From CAYYNQ01 sp964473105 (GTDB lineage Bacteria > Sumerlaeota > Sumerlaeia > MVZB01): a DNA stretch of 64,000 nt. The notes under the pieces were generated by a model that saw nothing but the letters and a program-made list of their open reading frames with translations, was not told the DNA's origin and made no database searches. The position numbers and the translations under genes are program-made. The stretch lies in assembly GCA_964473105.1 (NCBI GenBank), contig CAYYNQ010000067.1, positions 8,666 to 72,665 of the forward strand, given 5' to 3'. This document shows positions 63,251 through 64,000 of the stretch, one piece after another. The first letter of the stretch is position 1, and each line of letters starts with the position of its first letter.

Positions 63251-64000
63251 TCACTGCACGGCTGGCGAAGTGGAATGGCCGGGCAGGAGAAACAATCGTC
63301 CCTCACCCGAGTCGAGGGAAATCTGAAGGCCTTCCATTGCGGGGCTGTCGTCGACGACCGGGGTTTGCCTGCCCGATGCCCTGCACACTTCCAGGACCTG
63401 GTCAGCGGGTACCTCAAACGCCACGGTCGGCCATGCCGTATAGGCGAAATCGTAGTTGTTGAGCAAAACCGCCCGCCGCCCATCCGTGTGTTCAAAGGCT
63501 CCGACCAGGTAATCACCCCTGGTCAGGATATGGATGGGTGCATCTTCGAGCGCTCTGTCGGCGTCATCATCCGGTCCAATACGGTAGACCCCGGTGCTCG
63601 TCAGCCTCATCAGGGTTGGGCCGAGGTTCATGATGTCCCCGTTGATTCGCCGGGCCTGTTCGTAGTGTCGTGTCTTCCGTCCTTCCGCGGTGATGATTGC
63701 CCCCCCCCTTGGGAACTCGTCTCCCTGGGGAGTCCAGTAGCAGAAATAGAGGACCCCCTTTGCCCCATAGGCGATGGATGAATAGATTTGCCACCGCAAT
63801 TGGGCCTCGGTCGGGTCATAATGTGAACCGAACGGCATCGTGTTGAAGAAGTTCCAGAATGGGATACCCTGACGGAGTGAGTACTTGCGCATCACCTCCA
63901 GGTTTTGGCAGTAACTGTCGCGGCTGTCGGCATCGGGCATCATCTTCGGGTAGTGGTCCATGCAGAGGACATCAACATTCACTTCCTGGACAAACCTTCG
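63251..64000 (-). CDS. Glycoside-hydrolase-like protein, C-terminal part (start outside window)
   Basis: The frame is open to the window edge, so the N terminus is missing; 243 residues follow the GTG at 63982. The visible part contains DVLCMDHYPKMMP, IPFWNFFNTMPFGSHY, EAQLRWQIYSSIAYGAKGV and LYFCYWTPQGDEFPRGG, which fit the second half of a TIM-barrel glycosidase (GH42-like or a related family). A beta domain follows (YLVGAFEHTDGRRAVLLNNY) and it ends GRLFLLPGHSTSPAVQ. The substrate cannot be named. Confidence 0.65.
   Translation of the reverse strand, partial: RRFVQEVNVDVLCMDHYPKMMPDADSRDSYCQNLEVMRKYSLRQGIPFWNFFNTMPFGSHYDPTEAQLRWQIYSSIAYGAKGVLYFCYWTPQGDEFPRGGAIITAEGRKTRHYEQARRINGDIMNLGPTLMRLTSTGVYRIGPDDDADRALEDAPIHILTRGDYLVGAFEHTDGRRAVLLNNYDFAYTAWPTVAFEVPADQVLEVCRASGRQTPVVDDSPAMEGLQISLDSGEGRLFLLPGHSTSPAVQ

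Noticed and set aside
2..64000. tRNA, rRNA, CRISPR, insertion sequence or prophage
   Set aside because: I looked for cloverleaf T-loops, spaced direct repeats, transposase motifs and phage genes and saw none; a covariance-model search would be decisive for RNAs.

Overview
The window is a chromosomal segment of a bacterium: SMC, ClpX, release factor 2, ribosomal protein L19, HisS, HemC/HemD, TrpE and ThyX are all bacterial-type housekeeping genes. The organism is probably Gram-negative (GT9 heptosyltransferase-type enzyme, lipid-linked sugar flippase, Tat-exported PhoX). The pseudopilin leader ends in AFTLLE, and there are several secreted beta-helix, FG-GAP and PhoX proteins. This flavour is common in environmental PVC-like or candidate phyla such as Lentisphaerota, Hydrogenedentota or Sumerlaeota, but I cannot place it from the sequence. 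I saw no tRNA, rRNA, CRISPR array, insertion sequence or prophage.

Layout. 1-15.6 kb is read rightwards: a TPR protein cut by the window edge; an archaeal/CDKAL1-type tRNA methylthiotransferase; an ECF sigma factor, zinc-finger/FecR anti-sigma, pseudopilin and large secreted propeller-protein cluster; prfB; a polysaccharide deacetylase; cinA broken by one in-frame stop; thyX; hisS; a glycosyltransferase. 15.7-25 kb is mostly leftward: a BadF-type sugar kinase, trpE, an orphan histidine kinase, hemD-hemC (ATGA overlap) and transketolase, with a small FlgM-like gene pointing right. 25-28 kb is rightward: a small unknown gene, clpX and a YmdB-type phosphodiesterase. 27.9-33 kb is leftward: a GT39-like membrane protein, fabG, rplS with a long acidic tail and a processive GT2. 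33.4-35.5 kb carries panC and panE.

35.6-40.9 kb is a compact leftward catabolic unit (FAD oxidoreductase, class III CoA-transferase, enoyl-CoA hydratase family protein, Na+:solute symporter) with operator-like repeats in front. 41.5-44.4 kb is leftward: an AT-hook-like protein, proC and a flippase that lacks a normal start codon and lies in frame behind the proC stop. 44.6-58.1 kb is rightward: a second orphan histidine kinase, then smc followed closely by an M15-like peptidase, a NamZ-type exo-muramidase, GT9 and two large membrane proteins, which looks like a chromosome/cell-wall gene set. 58.2-64 kb is leftward and encodes exported proteins: PhoX, two beta-helix repeat proteins and the C-terminal end of a glycoside-hydrolase-like protein cut by the window edge.

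The most unusual points are the sigma/FecR/pseudopilin/propeller cluster, the proC-flippase start problem, the nonsense codon in cinA, the orphan FlgM-like gene, the CoA-dependent catabolic unit of unknown substrate, the smc-linked peptidoglycan genes, and a beta-helix protein with a regular ladder of cysteines. All family assignments come from motif recognition without database searches.
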